Shown here: in pieces, positions 50,775 through 61,762 of the stretch
Layout of the letters: the number at the start of each line of letters is the position of its first letter
Position numbering within the stretch: position 1 is the stretch's first letter
From: Mytilus trossulus
Taxonomy: Eukaryota > Mollusca > Bivalvia > Mytilida > Mytilidae
Direction: 5' to 3'
Length of the DNA: 64,000 bases
Assembly (NCBI RefSeq): GCF_036588685.1
Contig: NC_086381.1
Coordinates: forward strand, 67,959,436-68,023,435
Position numbers and translations under genes: made by a program
Notes under the pieces: model-generated
Databases searched by the model: none
The model's input: only the letters and a program-made list of their open reading frames with translations
What the model was told of the DNA's origin: nothing

Positions 50775-52455
50775 GATAACAAGTTGATGAATTAAATAGT
50801 GCATTTAGTGAATGAATAAATAAATTAATCAAAAGGAGTGCAAAATCCTTCTATACGTGTATATTTTTTCATGAGTTGTCTTGTTTTATATTATCAATAT
50901 ACCTAATACTATAATTATCTGTAAGATGAATTCAACATAATTGGAAATTGTTCACGACGAATAAAAAATAAAACTAGTAAAACATTAACAAAACAAAAGA
51001 GAGAATTCCAATACTGGAATTTGAGCAATTGATAACCGGATAAAATATATTGTCTAATTGGTCTTACGCATGCATATTCACAAAGGGGTTTTTGCACACA
51101 CGGTTGGGATCAGTTCTAGATTGCACTTTGTAAAAATAGCTGTTTCTCAAACCGCACCTCTTTTGGGGAGATTTATAATATTCATACATATGTTACGTTA
51201 TTAACGTTTTGGTTCCCATATATGATCTCTGCATTTCATCTCATAGATACATCACTTGGGAATGTAACCAGTATATAAAAAAACATGGTAACGCCTAGAT
51301 TTAGATTTTCAGGAAGTCCATAAATGGAGGTAAGGCTATTATAGAATTTTATTATAAGTTTAAACTCTTAAAAGTTCAGGGCATCTAAATGTTGACCTTT
51401 GAATAAAATAGAGTTCCTATGGGAAATTGCATTCAAATTTTTTGTCTATGTTAACGCAGAATCGCAACCTCTAACATCGATTTAAATTTGTCAAATTAAT
51501 TCATCAGAGACCTGCTCTAAACTATTCTATTTCGGAACTTTTCAGCACGCGCATACTATAAAACTGATTCTAAAATATAAAAGCTAGTATGATAATCTCC
51601 AATTTTGAAAGTTAAAATTTCTAAAAAAAAATAATCATAAAAAGTACACAAGATATCCAAGAATATGTTTGGTTTGAAAAAAATTAATGATAAAAAATAT
51701 TACAAAAAAAAAGGAAGAAAAAGTTATAGAAAATTGGAAATAACCAGGTTTATATTATTTAGATTAATTAAATAAATCGATTTTATATCAATGCAGTTAT
51801 TCTAAAAATAACTTTTAAAGCAGATATAACTCCTAGATTCTGATTTAGGGTAAAACTCCGTCTTTAAAAGGGGGTTCTAAAGAATAGTCTTTTATTCTGA
51901 AAATGAGTACCTCCATTCAAGGGTAAAACAGTGATATCATTTAATGACTCTTCTGTGTCAATACATTTACTTTTTATATTTTATTCATCAGACTTTATCA
52001 ACTCAGATTTATTCTAACGTTCATAAAGAATGTATGTCCAGATAAGGGTTTGACAGGGATGCATACCACAGCCTCTCCTTATTCATTGAGAGATCCATGT
52101 TCAAATGTTCCTGTGCATTAATCAGATGTTTTTATACACACAGATTCACAAATGAATTGAGATAACAGCATGTATGTCAATAAAGGGGTATGGTAAGAAT
52201 GTCTACCACAGATTCTCCTTATTCATTCCATTTTATATGCATTTTGGAACGTTCCTTTTATTTATCAGATTCAAGAATAAATCAAATAGTACTCTTTCAC
52301 CATGATGCATGTAATCATGGTAATAATGATTATAACAAATGTGTTAATCTTACGTAACAATACACAGTTCAAATTCTAGAATGATGGTTTTACGCATATT
52401 TGTGTTAATTAGATACCTTATGACCTTAGGTATAATTAATTTCCATTTAGGAGTA
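50775..52455. other. Intergenic stretch upstream of copy D
   Basis: No gene seen. From about 52270 the sequence aligns with the upstream flanks of copies A-C (GATGCATGTAATCATG, TTACGTAACAATAC, TTTTACGCATATTTG), so the duplicated unit extends at least 300 bases above the start codon. Confidence 0.5.
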
Positions 52456-52459
52456 CACC

Positions 52460-52606
52460 AACTGAATCACTTCCATTGTTTTATGAGGTCACACATTTAA
52501 CCACATGCTACGCTCTGACACCTTCGTACAATGTAAGACCTTATTTGTATAAATACTGTCGAGTTTTATTTTGTTTTAACACACTTCTTTTAATGATAAA
52601 CAAACA
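52460..52606 (+). promoter_or_regulatory. TATA promoter module and 5' UTR of copy D
   Basis: CTGAATCACTTCCATTG, GAGGTCA, then TTTAACCACA (a small deletion removes part of the TGTCAAACC segment but keeps AACCACA). TATAAATA is at 52548-52555. Confidence 0.68.
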
Positions 52607-53972
52607 ATGAACATGAGAAATATCGCTTTACTTTGTGCTTTTATGTTGTCATTTGATGTAAATGGTAAGTTTGTATAGTATAATAGTGTGAGATACTCTC
52701 CGTTTTATTCTTTAGTGAGAAATTTTATTTTTCTTAGTCAATTTATGTTGTTATGTTTTTTTTATTTAAATCTGCAAGAATTTATATAGACACAATACTA
52801 TTTGCGTTTCTAGATACAAATATGCATATGGGTATTTTCATTATCTTGTTTGATAACACGTGAAAGCTTTTAAAACACCAAAAGAATTATCACATTTCCA
52901 AGTTAATCAGAATCAAACTTGATAAAGTTAAAAAAAAATTATTAAACGCAATTTACATGATTCAGAAACTAAGTTAGTATAATTTTGAATTGAATGTCAA
53001 AATGTAAAGTAAAACTGACACCATCGTTTATTTTATTAAACATTTTACTATATTATTTCCCCATTAAATACAGAACTGTTGTGTTATGGAGTAACAACAG
53101 TCATTAAATTCTTTCTTTGGGTTTTTTTTTTCTTTTTTTTGGGGGGGGGGGGGGGGGGTTATAGAAAACGCGTCATTGTGTAACAACTAAAATATATATA
53201 GCTAATTCCCCCTAGAAATGTCGCCAAAGGTGTCTAACTTTGCCTTAAAATCAGTGATAAAACAATAATTTGCATCTGAAAGACAGTACTGATAGCCGGC
53301 TACATTTCATCCATGTTTTTAACCAATGTTTATTTTTTTCATTTTTCAAAATGCAAATTAAAACCACATTCAATGATCTATCATATAATAACATGTTAAA
53401 AAATATAGAAAACACTTTTTTAGCTTCAAGGAGAGTTCATATAGGGATAAATTGGCCCTATAATTAGTAAATTAAATTTAGTAATATGTGTTTATATGTA
53501 CAAATCATAAAACTATAATAAACGACAAATATACGTGAAGAAACCGAGCCACTTGATTTGTAAAATCATCTAAATAATTCAAACAGATTTCTAATAAATA
53601 AAAAATAAATAGAAAATTTAAATGTAATCACTATTGATGATGAAAATTTTTCTTGAATGTAATGTTCGTGAATCATTATATAACTTCACATTATCATAAT
53701 ATAAATACATCAATTCTTTCCCTTTTATTTTCATGTTAACAATGTTATTATGAATATTTTCAGCTCAACTATCATACAATCCGATAACTTTGAGCGAGAA
53801 TTATTTAAACAGAGGATGCCCGATTTTTAACTGCCCGTACATATCATGTCCCTCTAGATGTAAAATGCCTACATTGTACCGATACAATGGGAGACTTTGT
53901 AGAGGCTGCCATATTAATATATGTTCATCATACATACAACCTATAGACATGGAAATTGGCGCCACCCTTTGA
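52607..53972 (+). CDS. Secreted cysteine-rich peptide precursor, array copy D
   Basis: Coding exons are 52607-52664 and 53764-53972, with a phase-1 intron of 1099 bp that contains an 18-base G run at 53141-53158. The product is 88 residues: signal peptide MNMRNIALLCAFMLSFDVN-A, then a mature peptide with the seven-cysteine pattern. Differences are Leu41 to Phe (CPIFNC) and the C-terminus IDMEIGATL, where Gln has become Leu. The stop TGA (53970-53972) is followed by one base and GTAAGT. The 3' UTR intron of 716 bp ends at 54689; exon 3 starts at 54690 and has AATAAA at 54851-54856. It lies downstream of the TGAA satellite and is the last copy seen in the window. Confidence 0.85.
53141..53158 (+). 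repeat. 18-base G homopolymer in intron 1 of copy D
   Basis: An uninterrupted G run after a T-rich stretch. Its length may not be reliable in the assembly. Confidence 0.8.
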
Positions 53973-55414
53973 AGTAAGTATGACGTCCTTTAATTTTGCA
54001 GTTGTTTTCCCTAGACTGTTATGGCAGGGGAAATTTTTTCCTGTAATTGTCCTGAGACTTTCATCGTAAAAAGTAGGCCAAATCTGCAGACAAATGAACC
54101 AAGAAACTAATAATAGAGGAAACTAAGGCACAAAAGAAAGATACAGAAACTGGAAACTAAAATATAAAGAAAGAAGTAAAATCACAAAAATACTGTACTG
54201 AATAAATTCCATACGGAAAGTTCTTAAATCAAATGGCAAAATCAAAAGCTGCACCACATCAAACGAATGGAGATCAACTTACATATGTATAAGTATAGAT
54301 ATAACACTAACATATTCCTAAATATAGAATAAAAGACAAATTGTAAAAGGAGTGGAGAATAATGACATAAAAAAATACAGAAATGAAGAACACATCATCC
54401 TTCATCTCATCTAGTAATGTGTTCATTATAAATCAATTAGAAAATTCTTCTGCTGGATAAGGATAAGTATGGTTACCCGAGAGAGAGAAATGAATGAAAA
54501 TAATTTCTTAATGATTAGCAAATTGGTATCAATGCACATTACATGGATGAAACAGAGAGACTGATAACAAGAATTAAAAAAAGGTTTCACCAAAAAAAAA
54601 TCATTTGTCTTATTTTATCTTATCATATGTCTTAGTTGTGTGTTTATTCTAGTGTAATTCCCTACATATTTTGTTTTGTAATTTTTCAGGTTTCTAGTGG
54701 CATAGAGTCCAGTAAAGTCTCTAAATGATTGTGTGAAATCCGTATCAATGCTGCCAAATATTGTTCATAAACTCAAGTGTCATTGTTTTAATTTAATTTT
54801 TTTTTAAATATGGACTACTTTTGTACTTTTATAGATATGTACCATTTTATAATAAAAAATGCTTTCGTCTATCAAATGGTTTTACTTCAAACATTACCTT
54901 GAATTAGAAAATGTTGTATGTTTTCCTTTTATCCTTTATTTAAGCCAAATGCTGAATCGTTAACAATTCAAGCAGTGCTCAATTTAGATATCTGCACTTC
55001 AGAAGCACAATATATATTTATACCCAAAAGAACAACCATTTCTTCTTTACACATCATCAAACATAACTGATACGACGAAGCTATGTAATATATGTACAAC
55101 AAAAGTCATGACATCTTTATTTTGAAACAAAATTTCACAATACTTATTAATGGTTATGTGTTGTTTTGTCATTTTCTATGTCATCCTTTATTAAGAAGTT
55201 TTGTCAAATACAATGGGTTTTTCGACTCTGTGAAGAAGCACGTAAATACAAAATAAAAAAATAAAAGTAAAGAACAAACACACAACACCACTTAAAAAGA
55301 TCGCACGAACAACACTAATAACAAACTGAACAAATTTGTTTTGATTTTAGATGTTTTGAAATGTTCGTGTAAATATTTAGTAAAGGTTTTATGAGTGCGT
55401 CAACACCTTAACAA

Positions 55415-55690
55415 AAGAGGAGCGAAAGATACTAGAGGGACAGTCAAACTCATAAGTTGAAAATAAACTGAAAACGCCATGGCTAAAATAAACGGTCAAA
55501 CAGACAAACAACACTACACAAACTACGACATAAAAAAGACTAATCAACACGACGCCTCCCTCCAAAAAAAACCCCCAAAAAATGGGATTGATCTCAGGTG
55601 CTTCGGTAGGATTAGCAGATCCTGCACCATATGTGGCACCCATCGGGTTGCTCATGTTAACACAATCTTGATAAACAGTCTAATTTGTAT
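55415..55690 (-). repeat. Solo Penelope-type terminal tail
   Basis: Reverse-strand copy of the tail at 1507-1750, diverged (GAGTTTGACTGTCCCTCTAG, CCATGGCGTTTTCAG). No RT sequence beside it. Confidence 0.55.
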
Positions 55691-57004
55691 GTCACAATTT
55701 TGACTATTCACTGTAAACTGTTTACCAAAATATTATAAAGACTACAGTACAAAAAATAGCCGTAAGGAGAAAAATGTTAGTAAACCACCTTTTGTAGTCT
55801 CTGTTGTATTTTGTTAAACGTTCTGGGGATACATTTTCGCTCTTTTTATTCGTAACTGTAAGTGTTCTTTCAATTACGTATGCATGTATTGGTTGTTGGT
55901 ATCTTTCTGCACACCTACTTGAGCATAAAAAATTACTCTAAGATTGTATTGATCAGTTTAATGTTTGTTCATTATTCAGTGTTGATGATATTTGTGCATA
56001 ACATAAAAGTCAAACAAAAGTGTTGATTGTTAATTGCTAATTGGGTTTTCAATTTGTTGAATTTCATGGAAAGTATGTTCTTTATCACCATGTAAAGATG
56101 TAGACATATTATGATAAGACCTTTTACGTGTATTGTTTTGAACATAAATTTGATTTATTTGGGGTCAACATTTTGGAGCCTAATTTTTTTGGGGTGGGGT
56201 TTTGTTTATTTGTAAGTCCGTATGATGAACTACAGCGTAATACTTTTAGTGCATTTGATCTCATACTCTATACTTATCATAGATATGTAGTTGTGGACAA
56301 TACATAATATCAGGAGCAACACATTTGAATAAATGCAGATGTAAATGTATGATATATGCAAAAGGCGACCCCAACATTTCACATATTAAATCATTAAACA
56401 GACATCGAGTAGTGTTCGTTCTGTTTTCAACAATTCCGCTGCAATCATTGTCGAGTATAAAACTGCCAACAGTTACAAGTAAAAATCAAAACAAACAATG
56501 AATACATTCAACAGAGCTCCAAAAATAGTAATCCGTTATCCTGGGGATCCTTGATATGATTTGGCGGTTAAATGACCGTCAGACGTCATTTAATTTTGTG
56601 AACTGATCTTTACCATTTAGCGCGAAAATTTGCATCATGGGTCGTACATGCAGGAAGGGGTCAAACTTCTTTTAGGTATATGACCTCTTTCCAACAGTAT
56701 TAGAAAAAACAAAAGATAGAGTATCCATCAAGACAAAAATGGGTAAATGCATAGCAAAATAGCTTTGTTTTATTATTCTATAACTGTCTTTTTATTTTAT
56801 TTATCTCAAAGTCACAATTAGGCAAAACATGTCTAACCTCACTGTAATTTTTTTAAGAAGGTCTTAATATATTGCAATCCTTATATATTTCGTCAATACT
56901 TTTAATTATGATAAACAGATCACCCTCTATGAAAATGTTATATATCTCTCCTACTCGCGATGAAGTAGTGGTATAGCAATGGGACTTATTATGAGATAAC
57001 CCCT

Positions 57005-57178
57005 AGTTTATGGTGGGGTTCGCGTTGTTTATTCTTTGGTTTTCTATGTTGTGCCATGTGTACTATTGTTTGTCTGTTTGTCTTTTTCTTTTTTAGCCAT
57101 GGCGTTGTCAGTTTGTTTAAGATTTATGAGTTTGACTGTCCCTTTTGGTATCTTTCGTCCCTCTTTTGTTCATTACTT
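57005..57178 (+). repeat. Solo Penelope-type terminal tail, plus strand
   Basis: GTGGGGTTCGCGTTGTTTAT, AGCCATGGCGTTGTCAG, GAGTTTGACTGTCCCTTTTG and the CCTCTTTT terminus at its right end. Opposite orientation to the four other copies. Confidence 0.6.
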
Positions 57179-57214
57179 CATGTCATACAGAACAGAAACA
57201 ATAGTTACTTAGAT

Positions 57215-57335
57215 GTCAATGAACTCATTATAGATACAAGGGTATGAATTTAGGAAGTGTGCAAGGTGTGCATTACGTATTATAATCAGTGACGCTCGAA
57301 TCAAAAAGTTTATAAAAAAAAAACATATTAAAGTA
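57215..57335 (-). repeat. Dispersed repeat (GACGAAACGCG type), decayed
   Basis: The minus strand has GAGCGTCACTGATTATAATAC, related to 34565-34740 with several deletions. It follows directly after the tail at 57005-57178. Confidence 0.4.
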
Positions 57336-57729
57336 CAAAGTATAATACAGTTGTGAAATGATCGACTACTACATGTACGTATTACTGATTTTTTTTTTAT
57401 AATATATTCACTTAGGAACCCGTACGGTGATCTATAGTTGTTAATTTCTATGTGAACGTTTCGTTCCCGAGGGTATCCCCAGCCCAATAGTCAGCACCTC
57501 GGTTTTGATATAAAAATAAATCATGTGGTATTTTTTATAAATTTCGTGTTCAAAAAACGTTTTTAACTTTTTTTTTTTAAACTAAGGATTTTCTTATCCC
57601 AAGCTAAGATTACCTTAGCCGTATTTGATAACTATTACATTTTTAAATAGCACAAACATGTTGAGTTTTTTATTCAGTTTTTCATTGCAACACGTATAAA
57701 AATACATTACACATACGAGTTTAAAGTTA

Positions 57730-58350
57730 ATGATTATAAATGAATAAATAAATAAATGAATGATTGAATGAATAAATAACTATGAATAACGTACAGAACT
57801 AATAAATCAATCAATCAATCATTCAATTAATTGATTAACGTATGAATAAACAAACGAACGAACGAACGAGCGAAATAATGAACAAACGAAAGCATAAATA
57901 AATAAATAATTGAACGAATAAATAAATGATTGAATGGATGGATATAATTGAGAATGGAAATGGGGCAAAAAAAGAGACAACAACACGACCATAGAAAAAA
58001 CGACAGCAGTAGGTCACCTACAGGTTTTCAATGTAGCGAAAAATTCCCGCACGCGGAGGCGTCCTTCAGCTGGCCCCTAAACAAATAAATACTAGTTCAG
58101 TGATGAAGAATTGAATAATGTAAAAATGATAAATTTATTCGGTAAAAATGGATGCATGAACGTATGAATGAATAAATGAATGAATGATTGATTGAGTGAA
58201 TAAAATTGAGAATGGAAATGGGGAATGTGTCAGAGAGACAACAACCCGGCCATAGAAATAACAACAGCAGAAAATCACCTACAGGTCTTCAATGTAGCGA
58301 GGAATTCCCTCACCCGGAGGCGTCCTTCAGCTGGCCCTTAAACAAATATA
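57730..58350. repeat. Low-complexity (T/A)GAA repeats with two copies of a dispersed repeat
   Basis: GAATAAATAAATAAATGAATG-type sequence at 57735-57945 and 58160-58205. Each is followed by a near-identical block of about 140 bp (57945-58090, 58205-58350) with TTGAGAATGGAAATGGGG, CCTACAGGT and GGAGGCGTCCTTCAGCTGGC. The two blocks look like a tandem duplication of the whole unit of about 260 bp. Confidence 0.6.
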
Positions 58351-58769
58351 TACTAGTTCAGTGATAATGAACGACATACAAATTTCTAAATTGCACACAA
58401 GAAACTAAAATTAAAATAATACAAGACTAACATAGGCCAGAGGCCCCTGACTTGGGACAAGCGCAAACATGCAAAAAACATCTTTATGAGATCTTAACCC
58501 TCTCCTATACCTTTAGCCAATGTAGAAAAGTAAACGCATAATAATACGCACATTAAAATTCAGTTCAAAAGAAGTTCAAATCCGATGTTAAAATATGTAA
58601 CAATAGAAAATATATAAAATGACAATAATACATAAATAACAACAGACTTCTACATGTAGCAGTAAAATGACATGCCAGCTCCAGACCTCAATTAAACTGA
58701 TTGAAAGATTATGTCTTAATGATATGAATATCAGGCACACTCCCTCCCGTTTGGGGTTTAATAGAATAC

Positions 58770-59800
58770 TATCATAAAATATATGAGAAAAACATAACCC
58801 GTGTCATGCCAACAACTGTTTTTAAAAATAAATGTGTTTAGTTCCAATGCAAAAACCCTATAACAATGTATAAGTGAATCAAAATTAAAGCCAAAATATG
58901 CAATCTTTAATGACCTGACAACAGTATCGTAACTATATCCCTTCTTAATAAGTCTGTTTAAAGGCTTTGAGTTGAATACTGACATTTTATGCTTTGTAAA
59001 AAATATTACCATAAAAAATTGGATGTGAAATACCTGAACGTATAACATGTCTGCATGTTGAGTTATATTTACGAATTATTTCCTTATACCGGTGATAAAA
59101 TTTAGTAAATGTTTTGACAAGTTTGTGATATCGAAAACCTTTGTGTTATAATTTTTCAGTAATACGTCAATTTCTCTCGCTAAAATCTCATACGTTGTTA
59201 CATATACACGAGCGAAACGTGAGATATAAAAACACCGTAAGATATTGACAAGGGAACGTCACCATCTAAAAATGGATAATTTTCACTTTTATCTTACATT
59301 TTTGTATTAAGCTTTACGTTAATGATATAGATATCAAGATCGAGGAAAGGACAGTGGTCATTGTTAGTATTAGCTGTATTTAAAGTAAGTTTAACATAAT
59401 AAATTTCTTTAGTATACTTACTGAAGTCGTCATTATTAAGAGCCAATATATCATCCAAATATCTAAAAGTATTGTAAAATATTTGTATCAAATGTTGTTT
59501 CGATGGGTCTTTGCTAATTTTAGTCATTAATTGTAACTCATGACAATACAAAAACAGGTCCGCAATAAGTGGTGCACAGTTAGTCCCCATTGGAATTCCA
59601 ATAATTTGACGACATACGGAATCTCCAAAGCGAACAAAAATGTTATCAAGTAAAAATTCAAGCGCATATATGGTATCAAAACTGTCCAATTGACATTGTT
59701 CTTTTGTTATTGCTACTCAAAAAATGACTTAAAAGAGTTTCAACATATGTACTCGCATTTCGACTTTATAAATGCCCAGATAATTAGGGATTTGAACTTT
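58770..59800 (-). pseudogene. Penelope-like reverse transcriptase, catalytic core present but interrupted
   Basis: An open stretch of 131 codons (59689-59294) holds ALEFLLDNIFVRFGDSVC, GIPMGTNCAPLIADLFLYC, then YLDDILALNNDDFSKY and FLDLDIYI, that is the RT B motif and the YLDD catalytic motif. A stop follows at 59294. Continuing homology (YPFLDGDVPLS, YGVFIS; further down NSKPLNRLIKKGYSYDTV) runs to about 58770 with frame breaks. The richest RT relic in the window, but not an intact element. Confidence 0.72.
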
Positions 59801-59836
59801 TTCTGTTAGTTTTATGAATGTAAACTTTCAAAATTG

Positions 59837-59943
59837 TGGAGCATATCCGATATCATTTGTGAAACGGTTATTCCATAACGGTCAACCAACTCGTGATGGC
59901 GTCCGTAAAATTTACGAAGGGATGATTTCAACTTCACCATTTT
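59837..59943 (-). pseudogene. Short detached Penelope RT C-terminal fragment
   Basis: About 95 bases (59850-59943) look identical to 21897-21992, encoding the KFYGRHHELVDRYGITVSQM region. It sits upstream of the RT relic at 58770-59800, where a C-terminal piece does not belong, so it is a separate insertion. Confidence 0.6.
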
Positions 59944-59944
59944 G

Positions 59945-61760
59945 TTTTATTTTTATTAGTAGCTGTAAATCTTTTTAAAATGTGTCTGTGTTTGCAAACA
60001 TACAAAAATATGTCTTCAATGGGAACTCCAGAGCTGATAGCTACAGACTTCAGTGTAGCAGGGAACTCTATTAAATTTTTGCACATATAATCTTAACATA
60101 CAAAGTTAGTCTAGCACAGTTGTGCTTCTCAGCGACATGTCTACGTGGCTACCAAATGATATATTCTCAGAAATTTTGCAATCCTTGAACATAAACCACA
60201 CCCTTTTGTAATAAGAAAAAATATTCTATAAATAAAGGCGTCGTCTGAGAGTTACACAACCGACCGTGCAAGAGCTGTATAGCCAGTCAAGGTCGTTAAA
60301 AACTTCCATTTATTAAGTTACAAAAGGAACATACCTAAATTATATACAGTTTAAACTATAAAGAATTTAAATATAAAATTTAAATTTAAAGGTCTCCACA
60401 TAAATAGACACAAAGACCTATAAAAGCAGGCCCTATATTTGATGCTTAACCCTTCTTACCTTTCTCTTAAGTCTACTTATACTCTAAGTTATATACTTGT
60501 GTTTGGCAAGCATATGACTCACATTGGCAATATGTTTCTCAACAAATGAATCACTGCTACAAGCTAAGGCATTGATGAAATTTTTGTATTTGATGTAGAT
60601 GCTTCATATCCAGCGACAAATATATCAGGCATTATCCAAGAAGAGAGTAACATATATGTGTTGCAAAACATTGCTTTCAGTCAATTTAAAATCCGTTCAA
60701 CAGGTTCTTGTTTGCCAAAACATAAAACGATGTAAGACACGTCTGAAATAAACCATGATTTTTATTGCTATTTTGATGTTTAATGCAAATTTCATTAACT
60801 TAAAACATTTCCAAACTTTTAAATGGTGCACATGTTGTTACTAATTCATTGATTATGGTGTTCCAATTTGAAATTGACATATTTGACCTAGATACGGCAA
60901 CCGTTAATATTGGCTGTTCAAACTCCTCCCTTTGAAAAATCACATTGCCAGGCATTTGCTTGTTTACAAACAAAATAGGGAGGTTTATGGAACAGTTTAC
61001 TCAAACGCCCTACACTCATACACATTGGGCATAGAAATAACACTAATTGTTCTAATCAGAATCAAATTAATTCATATACTTTATTGTAGCTTTAACATGG
61101 TTAGGTATTATATTCGGGTAATTTTAGCCCGCACTATCGCTCGGACAAAAATAAACTACAATAAAGAATAGCTTACATCAATTATTGCTTAAACAAAACG
61201 CGAAAGTCATGGCAGAAGATATAACAACACATGATTATTAATTACAATTGCAGCTTAAGACCTAACATTTTGTGTTTGCAATATGATGTTTTATATATTT
61301 ACCAATATCAGAAATGAAAATAAAACGTATCCATTCTCGTTTAAAGCAAACCATCCCTTGGACCAAAATTAACTGGTATTACTCAAATGTCTGTCGTTCA
61401 ACATTGCGTTAGTGCATACCAAAAGTTGGTATTTAATGCGTTCAAAGAAGACACATAACGTATTCTTTACCGATTTGATGGAGATACACAAATGACATGA
61501 TGTTAACATTCATTTATTTTAATGACTGTCCAATCATCTAAATCGAAAATGATAACATTTTGTAACCAGAATTGCACAAGAAGTCTGTATAAGCCTATAT
61601 TTATAATGTTGTTTACTAAAATGAAAATGAACAAAATGAAAAATGAAAAATTGAATAGAACACATTGAAACTTGTATTCCTCCCGGAATGATTTGTTATG
61701 TTCAAGCTGTTCTATTTTCGCCTAAATGAAACTTAATCCCCCAAAAATAGCATTCAGTTA
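59945..61760. other. Intergenic stretch before the CYTH gene
   Basis: No gene seen. 60240-60310 (GAGAGTTACACAACCGACC, TGTATAGCCAGTCAAGGTCG) looks like a dispersed-repeat fragment. The 3' UTR of the CYTH gene probably occupies the last 250 bases (61513-61762). Confidence 0.45.
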
Positions 61761-61762
61761 GT

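Noticed and set aside
48360..50832. Long minus-strand reading frames of Phe-Ile-His-Ser repeats, up to 173 residues
   Set aside because: They arise from the TGAA tetranucleotide array, which stays open in several minus frames at once; no start context, introns or non-repeat domain.
60932..61171. Open frame of 79 codons before the CYTH gene
   Set aside because: No signal, domain, splice partner or homology to anything else in the window; length is within chance for AT-rich DNA.
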